Assembly (NCBI RefSeq): GCF_003815975.1
Contig: NZ_CP033932.1
Span: forward strand, 2,709,501-2,773,500
Length of the DNA: 64,000 bases
Source: Chryseobacterium bernardetii
GTDB lineage: Bacteria > Bacteroidota > Bacteroidia > Flavobacteriales > Weeksellaceae
Direction: 5' to 3'
Shown: piece by piece, positions 34,804 through 43,551 of the stretch
Position numbering within the stretch: the stretch's first letter is position 1
Layout of the letters: each line of letters begins with the position of its first letter
Made by a program: the position numbers and the translations under genes
The notes under the pieces: model-generated
Databases searched by the model: none
Seen by the model: only the letters and a program-made list of their open reading frames with translations
Told to the model about the DNA's origin: nothing

Positions 34804-35424
34804 TTATAATAACTGAATTTCAGCCGCAATGTTTGATCTTGCCTGTATTTCATACTTCTCTTTAAAATAATCTGTTTTAAAGATGTTTTCAAGGTCCAGA
34901 AAATGTTTAAGCACCTTTTTTCTGCCTGGTTTATAAAGAAAGTCAGGATAGATGGAATATTCTTTTCTGATCATTTTGGTATAGGCCAGATAGGTATCAA
35001 GATCCTTTCCCAGAATTGAAAGATCGGCATCCAAAAGATAATTGGTATCCCCATCTTCTGATTTCTGATGAAATTTGGTAGCCAGAATCTGGTTAGAAAC
35101 AGAGATTATGGTATTTTGCTGTAAACCAATTTCAGGCAGCCTTTCCACAGCCTTTAAAGCACTGTTTTCCTCATTGGATTTAGAGCTCGCATTATAAATA
35201 ATATCATGATAGAAAACAGAAAAAGAAATTGCGGTAAAATCAGCAATATCACTTTTTACGGAATCTAATTCTTTGAACATGTTTTCAAGATGAAGAAGAT
35301 TGTGATAATGTCTGCCTCTTTCAGTATATTTTGCTTCAATCTCTCTCCATAGGGTATTGATTAAGCCCATATCTTTATTGAAAAGTAAACAGAGCTGCTC
35401 AAATTGATTTCTCAGACTCATCAT
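34804..35424 (-). CDS. HD-superfamily metal-dependent phosphohydrolase-like protein
   Basis: A 206-residue cytoplasmic protein. YTERGRHYHNLLHLENMFKE near residue 33 supplies the first histidines (HYHNLLH) and FSVFYHDIIYN the HD pair; this is the family annotated as predicted metal-dependent HD phosphohydrolase (COG4339). Later conserved D in LLDADLSILG. Substrate unknown. Two adjacent ATG codons (35424 and 35421) can serve as start. It follows the rhodanese gene on the same strand by 24 bases, so the two probably form an operon. Confidence 0.88.
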   Translation of the reverse strand: MMSLRNQFEQLCLLFNKDMGLINTLWREIEAKYTERGRHYHNLLHLENMFKELDSVKSDIADFTAISFSVFYHDIIYNASSKSNEENSALKAVERLPEIGLQQNTIISVSNQILATKFHQKSEDGDTNYLLDADLSILGKDLDTYLAYTKMIRKEYSIYPDFLYKPGRKKVLKHFLDLENIFKTDYFKEKYEIQARSNIAAEIQLL

Positions 35425-35448
35425 GGAATGGTATAAAAAAAGGAACTT

Positions 35449-35748
35449 TTAAAAAGTTCCTCTGTTTGCTTCAAGAACAGCTTTCAGTTCAGCCCAGCCT
35501 CCGCCGTTGTAACCGTCCTTTAATCCTTGAGTGTTAAGATATTCCAATGCTTTTCCACTTCTGTTTCCGCTTCTGCAGAACAAGATCACCGGTTTTTCGA
35601 TAGAAAGGATTTCATCCTGTCTTTCTTCTACTTCACCCAGTGGAATATTTTTGGCACCATCTATATTTCCGTCCATTTCAAGCTCCATAGGCTCACGAAC
35701 GTCGATCAGTTCATAGTTTCCAGATTGTATTACTTCTATTAAAGACAT
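35449..35748 (-). CDS. Single-domain rhodanese-like protein
   Basis: A 99-residue cytoplasmic protein. IDVREPMELEMDGNIDGAKN and IPLGEVEER are the CH2A-type start, and the active-site loop is CRSGNRSGKA with the persulfide-forming cysteine. The C-terminus YNGGGWAELKAVLEAN is typical of PspE/GlpE-like proteins. It transfers sulfane sulfur, probably to cyanide or a thiol acceptor. It is the first gene of a two-gene unit with the HD protein. Confidence 0.93.
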   Translation of the reverse strand: MSLIEVIQSGNYELIDVREPMELEMDGNIDGAKNIPLGEVEERQDEILSIEKPVILFCRSGNRSGKALEYLNTQGLKDGYNGGGWAELKAVLEANRGTF

Positions 35749-35824
35749 ATTTGTTTGTTTTTAAACATTAAATTACAGACGAAATTACGTAATTTTTTTT
35801 TGAAAAACTTCTTGTTTCCACTAT

Positions 35825-36073
35825 TTAAAATAGTGTGTATCCTAAAATTAGAGATACAGTCTTATAATCAGAATCTATACTTATATAATTTCGGAGCAGA
35901 TTTCTGGATGTTCCAACTCTAACTTCAGCACTGAACTTATCATTGTACTTATATCCGGCTCCAAAAACAAAATTATATGCGGAAGCAACTTCTAATTCTT
36001 CCCGGTTGAATTTTAAGGAAGAATTTAAATTAACACCAATTGCATAATCGGCATTATTTAAAGTTTTTTGCTT
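35825..36073 (-). pseudogene. Relic of an outer membrane beta-barrel protein (C-terminal strands only)
   Basis: The minus strand is open for 82 codons before a stop at 35825-35827 but has no start codon; it begins right after an in-frame TAA. The translation includes FNREELEVASAYNFVFGAGY, KYNDKFSAEVRVGTSRNLL and ends SLILGYTLF, the alternating pattern and aromatic C-terminus of a small outer-membrane barrel (porin family, PF13568-like). The N-terminal half and signal peptide are missing. It looks like a decayed gene between the rhodanese gene and queG. Confidence 0.65.
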
Positions 36074-36117
36074 TTAAGCGTAAAGTTTTAAAAAATGACA
36101 AATTTATAAAATAATCT

Positions 36118-36125
36118 TAATTTTG
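36118..36125 (+). promoter_or_regulatory. -7 element of queG
   Basis: TAATTTTG matches TAnnTTTG and lies 13 bases before the preferred ATG at 36139, giving a leader of under ten bases. Confidence 0.5.
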
Positions 36126-36138
36126 CACTGTGAAATTA

Positions 36139-37077
36139 ATGAATGCTGGTGCTGAAAAATATTCCGAACTGATAAAATCCAAGGCTAAAAGCTTTGGCTT
36201 CCAGAATTGTGGCATATCTAAAGCAGATTTTTTAGAGGAAGATGCTCCACACCTTGAAAAATGGTTGAAAAACAATTTTAACGGGGAAATGAAATATATG
36301 GAGAATCATTTCGATAAAAGACTTGATCCTAGATTACTGGTAGAAGGCTCTAAATCTGTAATTTCACTTTCTTACAATTATTTTCCTGAAGAAAAAATCT
36401 CTGTTCTGGAGAATTTTAAAATCTCAAAATATGCTTATGCTGAGGATTACCATGAAGTTATCAAGGAAATCCTTCGTGAAATGGTTGCTGAACTGCAGGA
36501 AGAAATAGGAGAGTTCGGGTTCAGGGTTTTTGTAGATTCTGCACCGGTGCTGGAGAGAAGCTGGGCAAGAAAATCAGGAATCGGCTGGGTGGGGAAAAAT
36601 GCAAATCTGATTACCAAACAGAACGGATCCTTCTATTTCTTAGCCGAAATTATCTGTGACCTTGAGCTTATTGTCGATCATGAAACAACAGATCACTGTG
36701 GTACCTGCAGAAAATGCATTGATGCGTGCCCCACAGATGCTATTGTTTCTGAAAAGATCATTGATGGAAGCCGTTGTATCTCTTACGCTACTATAGAATT
36801 GAAAAACGAAATTCCGGATCATTTCAAAAATAAAATGGAAGACTGGATGTTTGGCTGTGATATCTGCCAGGATGTATGTCCCTGGAACCGTTTTGCGGCT
36901 CCTCATAAGCAAAGCAGATTTAAACCCAATGAAGCCCTGAAAAATTTCAAAAAAGGAGAATGGAAAGAACTTACCCAGGAAATTTTCTCCGAGATCTTCA
37001 GAAAATCACCCGTGAAAAGAACCAAATTTGCAGGTTTAAAGAGAAATATTGAATTTTTAGATCGGTCTTCAGACTGA
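36139..37077 (+). CDS. queG: Epoxyqueuosine reductase
   Basis: A 312-residue iron-sulfur, cobalamin-dependent enzyme for the last step of queuosine synthesis in tRNA: epoxyqueuosine to queuosine. Two ferredoxin-type cluster motifs are intact: [16 protein letters not shown] and [14 protein letters not shown]. The N-terminal domain has [11 protein letters not shown], and the middle has [19 protein letters not shown] with the catalytic Asp. The frame opens at a GTG (36130), but the ATG at 36139 fits the promoter better. Single gene. Confidence 0.94.
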   Translation: MNAGAEKYSELIKSKAKSFGFQNCGISKADFLEEDAPHLEKWLKNNFNGEMKYMENHFDKRLDPRLLVEGSKSVISLSYNYFPEEKISVLENFKISKYAYAEDYHEVIKEILREMVAELQEEIGEFGFRVFVDSAPVLERSWARKSGIGWVGKNANLITKQNGSFYFLAEIICDLELIVDHETTDHCGTCRKCIDACPTDAIVSEKIIDGSRCISYATIELKNEIPDHFKNKMEDWMFGCDICQDVCPWNRFAAPHKQSRFKPNEALKNFKKGEWKELTQEIFSEIFRKSPVKRTKFAGLKRNIEFLDRSSD

Positions 37078-37437
37078 TTTTTGTCTGAACTTTTGGTGAC
37101 AATTCCCACTTTGGAAATTTTTCAAGTTCCAAACAAAAGCTGACAAATGACCATTCCTTAGATTTTCAATGCTAAAGAGGCTTTGATTTAACCGGACAAA
37201 CTGTCTAAAAAGTTTTTTCCTAAAAGAAAAATTGATTTTCAGGAGATCAAAATCTCACCGAAAATCAACGTCTTTTTTGTATTCTTTTTGGAGCAGTTTT
37301 TACTCTTATTTTAAATCTTTTCTGTGACTTTGTATTTTTACGCATATTTGTGAATATTTCGTAATTAAATATAGCCATTTTTTCGATTAAAACAAATACT
37401 TTTACGAAAAATTATATATTAAATTTTATTCAAAAAC
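37078..37437. other. 360-base intergenic region after queG
   Basis: No gene is visible. It holds an imperfect terminator hairpin at 37230-37278 and A/T-rich sequence upstream of the TIGR02117 gene. Confidence 0.55.
37230..37278 (+). terminator. Probable terminator of queG
   Basis: TTGATTTTC (37232-37240) pairs with GAAAATCAA (37260-37268), with an inner GGAGAT/ATCTC stem, followed by a T run. It is about 150 bases past the stop codon. Confidence 0.5.
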
Positions 37438-38121
37438 ATGACTGTGAAAACTATATTAATATTGATTCTGAAAATTGTAGGTATTATTTTAGGAATTGTA
37501 ATTGTTTATATTCTCCTCGGATTACTGATCCCTTTCATTCCGGTTTCTGCCAAAGATGATGGTGAACAGAAAGATATTCCTGTTTATATTTATACCAACG
37601 GCGTGCATACGGATATTGTAATGCCAGTAAAGAACGATCTCAAAGACTGGAGTCTTATGATTCCTTTTGCAAACACAAAATCCAAGAAAACAGATTATCA
37701 ATATATCGGAATAGGATGGGGAGACAAAGGCTTTTACCTCGATACTCCAACCTGGGCAGACCTGAAGTTTTCAACAGCTGTAAAAGCCGCATTTTGGCTA
37801 AGTGATTCGGCTATGCACTGCACTTATTATTATGAGATGAAAGAAGGGGAAGACTGTAAAATGATCATGATCAGCAGAAGCCAGTATGAGAATCTAATCA
37901 AATTTGTAGAAGATAAGTTTGACAGAGACCCGAACGGGAAGTTCATATTAATTCCTACCAATGCTGTGTATGGAGATAATGATGCATTTTATGATGCCAA
38001 AGGAACCTATAGCTTTCTTTATACCTGTAACACTTGGACAAATAATGCACTGAAAGCTGCAGGACAGAAAGCTGCTCTTTGGACACCGTCAGACTTTGGA
38101 ATTTTCCAGCATTATAAATAG
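37438..38121 (+). CDS. TIGR02117/DUF2459 family membrane-anchored protein
   Basis: A 227-residue protein with one N-terminal membrane helix (residues 5-32). The family blocks are IYTNGVHTDIVMPVKN, YIGIGWGDKGFYLDTPTWAD and YTCNTWTNNALKAAG with a conserved C, T, W and N. The N-H-D-C pattern could form a periplasmic cysteine-peptidase-like site, but this is not established. Function unknown. It is followed by an SRPBCC gene 69 bases later. Confidence 0.85.
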   Translation: MTVKTILILILKIVGIILGIVIVYILLGLLIPFIPVSAKDDGEQKDIPVYIYTNGVHTDIVMPVKNDLKDWSLMIPFANTKSKKTDYQYIGIGWGDKGFYLDTPTWADLKFSTAVKAAFWLSDSAMHCTYYYEMKEGEDCKMIMISRSQYENLIKFVEDKFDRDPNGKFILIPTNAVYGDNDAFYDAKGTYSFLYTCNTWTNNALKAAGQKAALWTPSDFGIFQHYK

Positions 38122-38190
38122 GTATTAAATCTATTTTTACGCTATTACTTATTGTTAAAAGAAAAAAGTAGATATAATTAAAGACGTAAG

Positions 38191-38643
38191 ATGAAACATA
38201 AGCTTTTCCGTGAACAGCAACTGAACTGTGATCTAAAAACCGCATGGAAGTTTTTTTCCTCAGCCAATAACCTTTCGGAAATAACTCCAAAAGATATGGG
38301 ATTCACATTAGTAACAGAAATGGAAGATGATGAAATTTATGAAGGAATGCTCATTGATTACTATGTTTCACCATTATTTGGAATTAAAATGAAATGGCAG
38401 ACTGAAATTACGCATATAGATTTTCAGAAAAGTTTTATAGATTTCCAAAAAAAAGGGCCTTACAAATTATGGAAACATCATCATGAGTTTATTCCCAACG
38501 ATGAAGGCGTTTTAATGAGAGATACTACAGATTATGAACTGCCAATGGGCTTCCTGGGAGAAATTGCCCATTCTTTATTCGTGAAAAAGAAACTGGATTA
38601 TATCTTTGATTATCGTTTCAGGGTACTGAGTAAAGTATTTTAA
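38191..38643 (+). CDS. SRPBCC family (START-like) ligand-binding protein
   Basis: A 150-residue cytoplasmic protein. MKHKLFREQQLNCDLKTAWK followed by FFSSANNLSEITP, the DYYVSPLFGIKMKWQTEIT strands and the C-terminal GEIAHSLFVKKKLDYIFDYR fit the SRPBCC/Bet v 1-like fold that COG4276 members share. These bind hydrophobic ligands or act as cyclases. No catalytic residue is evident. Probably independent of its neighbours. Confidence 0.82.
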   Translation: MKHKLFREQQLNCDLKTAWKFFSSANNLSEITPKDMGFTLVTEMEDDEIYEGMLIDYYVSPLFGIKMKWQTEITHIDFQKSFIDFQKKGPYKLWKHHHEFIPNDEGVLMRDTTDYELPMGFLGEIAHSLFVKKKLDYIFDYRFRVLSKVF

Positions 38644-38868
38644 AAAAACTAAGGTGTTGTTTGGTGGACAAAAGTATTTCCCGCATAGCCCACATATTTA
38701 TAATTTACGATCTGCCATATCAGCTAAATCAGTGAGATAACAAATAAAGAGCTTCTTTGTTATTCTGACGGAGAAAGAATCTCATTATTTATCAAAACAA
38801 ACATGATTTTATAAGCATTGTTTAAGTTTTTTTAACAGTTAAAGAACGGTAACTCCATCAAAATTTCT

Positions 38869-38876
38869 TATTTTTG
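38869..38876 (+). promoter_or_regulatory. -7 element upstream of the efflux cluster
   Basis: TATTTTTG matches TAnnTTTG, 43 bases before the ATG at 38919. It may also serve the RND genes downstream. Confidence 0.45.
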
Positions 38877-38918
38877 CACCACTATCGTTTTTACTGAAAA
38901 ACTAAGTATTCTGTTGAC

Positions 38919-39251
38919 ATGGCAAGTCTGAGGTCATTTTTCTATTTCTATATCCTGCTCGTCTTTACCCTATTCAATTCGAATTGGGCAGAAAAGTCAT
39001 TGCAGAATATACCTCACATTCCGCATGTAAACAATATCCAGTTGCTGGATGTTTACGAGGAAGCAGATATGAACACGCATGCATTGCCTGCTGCTTCTAA
39101 AATTGTAAAGCATTCACTTCGTAAAGATGATGCTGCAACCGGAAATTTCTCAGCAGCTTTAAAAATTGCTCCGAAAATCACACTTCCTGACATTGCCGTT
39201 TCCATTATTTGTGGAGTAAAGTCTTTTCTCCATCTCCTCCAGTTGTATTAG
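38919..39251 (+). CDS. Small exported protein ahead of the RND efflux operon
   Basis: A 110-residue protein with a hydrophobic N-terminus (FFYFYILLVFTLFNSNWA), probably a signal peptide or anchor. The rest includes SLQNIPHIPHVNNIQLLDVY and ends in a second hydrophobic stretch (ITLPDIAVSIICGVKSFLHL). I do not recognise a family. It has its own promoter and lies 60 bases before the adaptor gene, so it may be the first gene of the efflux operon. Confidence 0.6.
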   Translation: MASLRSFFYFYILLVFTLFNSNWAEKSLQNIPHIPHVNNIQLLDVYEEADMNTHALPAASKIVKHSLRKDDAATGNFSAALKIAPKITLPDIAVSIICGVKSFLHLLQLY

Positions 39252-39311
39252 GTTTAAGTTGTTGAATTCCAATTTGTTTTAACGAAGATTTTATAACCTA
39301 AACATTCAGAA

Positions 39312-40400
39312 ATGTATTTTAAAAATGTAATAATTTGCAGCTTTGCAATATTATTCGCAGTGTCATGCAATAAAGACAAGAAAAAAAACAATCAAAAAGA
39401 AAAAGAAGTTCCCGTATTGGAAATCAAGGAAAAAGATACCTTGGTAAGCAATCAGTTTGTGACGGATATTCAGGCTAAGAAAAACGTGGAGATACGTTCC
39501 AGGATTGGGGGAATTATTCAGCATATCTATGTGAATGAAGGTCAGTTTGTTCATCAGGGACAGCCTTTATTTAAGATCAATGATGCCGAATTACAGATGG
39601 AGCTTCTAAAAGCCAATGCAGCTTTGAAACAGTCTCAGGCCGATGTCCGTATTGCTGAAGTAGAACTGAAACAGATCCAGAGTCTTCATGCTAAAAAATT
39701 TGTTGCCAATAACGAGCTGGAAATGGTGAAGGCAAAGCTTTCATCTGCTCAGGCTAAACATGCTTTTGCAGATGCAGAAAGAAGAGCAGTACTGCAGAAA
39801 ATAAGTTTTACAAAGATTACTGCCCCTTTTGATGGTGTAATTGACGTGATACCTCATAAAGACGGAAGTCTGGTGGAAAACGGAACTTTACTCACAACCT
39901 TATCTCAGCTCAATGAAGTGTACGCTTATTTTTCAATTCCGGAAAACCTGTATTTTGAGCTTTTAGCCAATGATAAGATAGGAAATCATCAGAAGATTGA
40001 ATTAACCCTGCCAAATGGAGTGAATTATCAGTTTAATGGAGCTTTAAAGACTGCTGAAGGAGAAATTGACAGAACTACGGGATCTATCCGGTACAAAGCT
40101 CTTTTCCCGAATCCGGACCGTCTGATTAAACATGGTACGTCAGGAAAACTGATTATTTCCGAAAATCAGGATAACGCGATTCTTATTCCGCAAAAATCAA
40201 CTTTCTCTATTCAGGATAAAACCTATGTTTTTGTAGTGGATAAGAAGAATAAGGTGAAAATGACAAACATTAAGATCGGAACTACATTAAGAGATTCCTA
40301 TATGGTGGAAAGCGGCCTTAAAAAGGGAGATTTAATCATTTATGAAGGTACTCAGTCCTTAAAGGATGGGGATATCATTAAAATTAAAAAGAAATATTAA
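39312..40400 (+). CDS. RND efflux periplasmic adaptor lipoprotein (membrane fusion protein)
   Basis: A 362-residue lipoprotein, lipobox AVSC (SFAILFAVSC). It has the AcrA/MexA layout: barrel-sandwich half GGIIQHIYVNEGQFVHQGQP, alpha-hairpin (about residues 100-145), second half FTKITAPFDGVIDVIPHKDG and the beta-barrel and membrane-proximal domains near VYAYFSIPENLYFELL. It bridges the inner-membrane pump and the outer-membrane channel encoded next. First clearly assignable gene of the RND operon. Confidence 0.94.
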   Translation: MYFKNVIICSFAILFAVSCNKDKKKNNQKEKEVPVLEIKEKDTLVSNQFVTDIQAKKNVEIRSRIGGIIQHIYVNEGQFVHQGQPLFKINDAELQMELLKANAALKQSQADVRIAEVELKQIQSLHAKKFVANNELEMVKAKLSSAQAKHAFADAERRAVLQKISFTKITAPFDGVIDVIPHKDGSLVENGTLLTTLSQLNEVYAYFSIPENLYFELLANDKIGNHQKIELTLPNGVNYQFNGALKTAEGEIDRTTGSIRYKALFPNPDRLIKHGTSGKLIISENQDNAILIPQKSTFSIQDKTYVFVVDKKNKVKMTNIKIGTTLRDSYMVESGLKKGDLIIYEGTQSLKDGDIIKIKKKY

Positions 40401-40428
40401 CCTTTCATAATCTTTAAATCAACTTATT

Positions 40429-43400
40429 ATGGTAGAGATGTTTATAAGACGAAAGGTTCTTTCGTTGGTTATTTCTATATTATTTGTATTGCTGGGAATT
40501 ATGGCGTTATTAAAGATGCCGATTACCCAGTTCCCGGATATTGTACCGCCTTCAGTAACGGTAACCGCAAAATATACCGGTGCCAATGCCGAAGTATCTG
40601 CCAATGCAGTTGCATTGCCATTGGAACGTGCCATCAACGGAGTACCGGGAATGACATATATGTCAACAGTGACTTCCAATGACGGGCTTACCCTTATCCA
40701 GGTTTTCTTTGAAGTGGGAACAGATCCTGATGTAGCGGCAGTAAACGTGCAGAACAGGGTAACAACCATTCTTGATGAACTTCCTGAAGAAGTGATCCGT
40801 GCCGGGGTAACTACTGAAAAGGAGGTGAACAGCATGCTGATGTACCTCAACATTACGAGTACAGACCCAAGTCAGGATGAACAGTTCATCTATAACTTTA
40901 CGGATATTAACGTTCTTCAGGAACTGAAACGTATTGATGGAGTAGGACGTGCCGAAATCATGGGACAGAAAGAATACTCCATGAGGGTATGGCTTGATCC
41001 GCAGAAGATGGCAGCCTATAATATTTCGGCAGATGAGGTTATTACTTCGCTGCAGAAACAGAATATTTCGGCAGCACCGGGAAAAGTAGGGGAAACCTCA
41101 GGAAAAACTTCCAGCCAGCTTCAGTATGTTATCAAATATAAAGGGAAATTCTTTGAACCTAAACAATACGAAGAAGTTCCGATCAGATCAGATGTAGACG
41201 GAACAATCCTGAAACTTAAAGATATTGCCAAGGTGGAATTCGGGGCAATGAATTATGGAATGGTTTCCAAAACAGACGGAAGACCCTCTGCCTCCATCAT
41301 GATGAAGCAGCGTCCGGGTTCCAACGCTTCTGAAGTAATTGAAAGTGTGAAGGCAAAAATGGAAGAATTGAAAGTCACGTCCTTCCCTCCGGGAATGGAA
41401 TATAACATGGCCTATGATGTTTCCAGATTCCTTGATGCTTCTATCAGTGCGGTATTAACAACTCTTATTGAAGCCTTTATTCTGGTAGGAATCGTGGTAT
41501 TTATCTTCCTTCAGGACTGGCGTTCCACATTAATTCCTGTATTGGCTGTTCCTGTTGCGTTAGTAGGAACCTTTGCCTTTATGAATATGCTGGATTTTTC
41601 AGTTAACTTATTAACACTATTTGCCCTGGTACTGGCTATCGGTATTGTGGTGGATAATGCCATTGTTGTTGTAGAAGCCGTCCATGTAAAGATGGAAGAA
41701 GGCATGAATGCTATGGATGCAACCATCAGTGCTACAAAAGAAATCGCAGGAGCAGTAGTGGCTATCACTATTGTAATGTCTGCTGTATTTATTCCGGTGG
41801 CTTTCCTGGATGGCCCGGTGGGAGTATTTTACCGCCAGTTTTCATTAACGCTGGCTATTAGTATTGTGATTTCCGGGGTAAATGCATTAACGCTTACTCC
41901 TGCATTATGTGCCATTATTTTAAAACCTCATGATCACAATAAAAAGAAAACAGTCATTGACAGGGCTTTCCAGAGCTTCAATACAGGTTTTGAGAGACTA
42001 ACGAATGGCTATGTTGGGATTTTATCAAAATTTGCGACAAGGACTACTGTTACCTTTGGCTTGCTATTCCTGTTTATCGGATTAACTTTTGTGACGAGTA
42101 AGTTCCTTCCAACCGGATTTATACCGATGGAAGACCAGGGAATGGTATATGTAAGTGTAACCACTCCTCAGGGAGCAACGGTTGAAAGAACAGAAAAGGT
42201 ATTGGATGAAGTAACGGTAATAGCCAAGAAAATAAACGGAGTAGAAAACGTGACAACTTTGGCTGGATACAGTATTGTAACGGAAATCGCCGGCTCATCT
42301 TACGGAATGGCGATGATTAACCTTAAAGACTGGAAAGAAAGATCTATTTCAGTTGACGAGCTGATTACAGAACTATCAGAGAAAACAAAAGGAATTGCCG
42401 ATGCCCAGATCGAAATCTTTGCTCCACCCACCGTTCCGGGATTCGGAAATACAAGCGGTTTTGAATTGCGTTTACTGGACAGAACAGGCGGATCTATCGA
42501 AAATACTGATAAAATCACCAAAGACTTTGTTAAAAAACTGAATGAAGCCCCAGAGTTGCAGAATAACTTTACCAGCTTTGATGCTACATTTCCGCAATAC
42601 ATGATTAATGTAGATTATGATATGGCTGCAAAGAAAGGAGTATCTGTAGACAATGCCATGTCCACATTACAAACGATGCTGGGCTCTTATTATGCAACCA
42701 ATTTTATCCGTTTCAGCCAGATGTATAAAGTAATGGTTCAGGCAAGTCCGGAACACAGGGATACTCCTGAAAGTATTTTGAATTTATACCTGAAAAACGA
42801 TAAAGGGGAAATAGTTCCATTTTCAACATTTATCACCATTGAAAAAGTATATGGGCCTGAAGTATTAACGAGGTACAATATGTATATGTCAGCTATGATT
42901 AACGGAGAACCCGCAGAAGGTTACAGTTCTGGGGATGCTATTGCAGCTGTAGAACGTGTAGCTAAAGAAAGCCTTCCGAGAGGTTTTGATATTGAATGGT
43001 CGGGGATGACAAGAGAAGAAATCTTATCAGGAAATCAGACCGTATATATTTTCCTGATCTGTTTGCTTTTCGTATATCTGTTATTAGCGGCTCAATATGA
43101 GAGCTTCCTTCTTCCGATGCCTGTACTATTGAGTCTTCCAACAGGAATTTTTGGTTCTTATATCGCATTGGTAATGGCCGGATTGGATAATAATATCTAT
43201 GCACAGGTAGCTTTAGTCATGCTGATCGGGCTTTTAGCAAAAAATGCAATTCTTATCGTAGAATTTGCCGTAGCCAGAAATAAACAGGGCTATGATATTA
43301 TTCCCGCAGCTATTGAAGGAGCAAGGCAGCGTCTTAGACCTATTCTGATGACCTCATTTGCTTTTGTAGCAGGGTTGATTCCATTATGCATTGCATCAGG

Positions 43401-43551
43401 AGCTGGAGCCATCGGTAACCGTTCCATTGGTACGGCAGCAGCAGGAGGAATGCTTATAGGAACTGTTTTCGGACTGGTCATAATTCCGGGGCTGTATATA
43501 TTCTTTGCAAAACTTGAAAATAAGAAGAAAGATGAAAAGATTAAATCATAA
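40429..43551 (+). CDS. RND efflux pump, HAE1 (AcrB/MexB) type permease
   Basis: A 1040-residue inner-membrane proton-driven multidrug pump. The N-terminus MVEMFIRRKVLSLVISILFV and PITQFPDIVPPSVTVTAKYT is typical of HAE1 pumps. The TM4 proton-relay pair is present in LALVLAIGIVVDNAIVVVEA (Asp of VDNA; AcrB has two Asp here, this protein one). GQKEYSMRVWLDP is a porter-domain block. TM10-12 include LLAKNAILIVEFA with the relay Lys, and the C-terminus GTVFGLVIIPGLYIFF. Substrates cannot be read. Its stop overlaps the start of the outer-membrane gene by 20 bases. Confidence 0.96.
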   Translation: MVEMFIRRKVLSLVISILFVLLGIMALLKMPITQFPDIVPPSVTVTAKYTGANAEVSANAVALPLERAINGVPGMTYMSTVTSNDGLTLIQVFFEVGTDPDVAAVNVQNRVTTILDELPEEVIRAGVTTEKEVNSMLMYLNITSTDPSQDEQFIYNFTDINVLQELKRIDGVGRAEIMGQKEYSMRVWLDPQKMAAYNISADEVITSLQKQNISAAPGKVGETSGKTSSQLQYVIKYKGKFFEPKQYEEVPIRSDVDGTILKLKDIAKVEFGAMNYGMVSKTDGRPSASIMMKQRPGSNASEVIESVKAKMEELKVTSFPPGMEYNMAYDVSRFLDASISAVLTTLIEAFILVGIVVFIFLQDWRSTLIPVLAVPVALVGTFAFMNMLDFSVNLLTLFALVLAIGIVVDNAIVVVEAVHVKMEEGMNAMDATISATKEIAGAVVAITIVMSAVFIPVAFLDGPVGVFYRQFSLTLAISIVISGVNALTLTPALCAIILKPHDHNKKKTVIDRAFQSFNTGFERLTNGYVGILSKFATRTTVTFGLLFLFIGLTFVTSKFLPTGFIPMEDQGMVYVSVTTPQGATVERTEKVLDEVTVIAKKINGVENVTTLAGYSIVTEIAGSSYGMAMINLKDWKERSISVDELITELSEKTKGIADAQIEIFAPPTVPGFGNTSGFELRLLDRTGGSIENTDKITKDFVKKLNEAPELQNNFTSFDATFPQYMINVDYDMAAKKGVSVDNAMSTLQTMLGSYYATNFIRFSQMYKVMVQASPEHRDTPESILNLYLKNDKGEIVPFSTFITIEKVYGPEVLTRYNMYMSAMINGEPAEGYSSGDAIAAVERVAKESLPRGFDIEWSGMTREEILSGNQTVYIFLICLLFVYLLLAAQYESFLLPMPVLLSLPTGIFGSYIALVMAGLDNNIYAQVALVMLIGLLAKNAILIVEFAVARNKQGYDIIPAAIEGARQRLRPILMTSFAFVAGLIPLCIASGAGAIGNRSIGTAAAGGMLIGTVFGLVIIPGLYIFFAKLENKKKDEKIKS

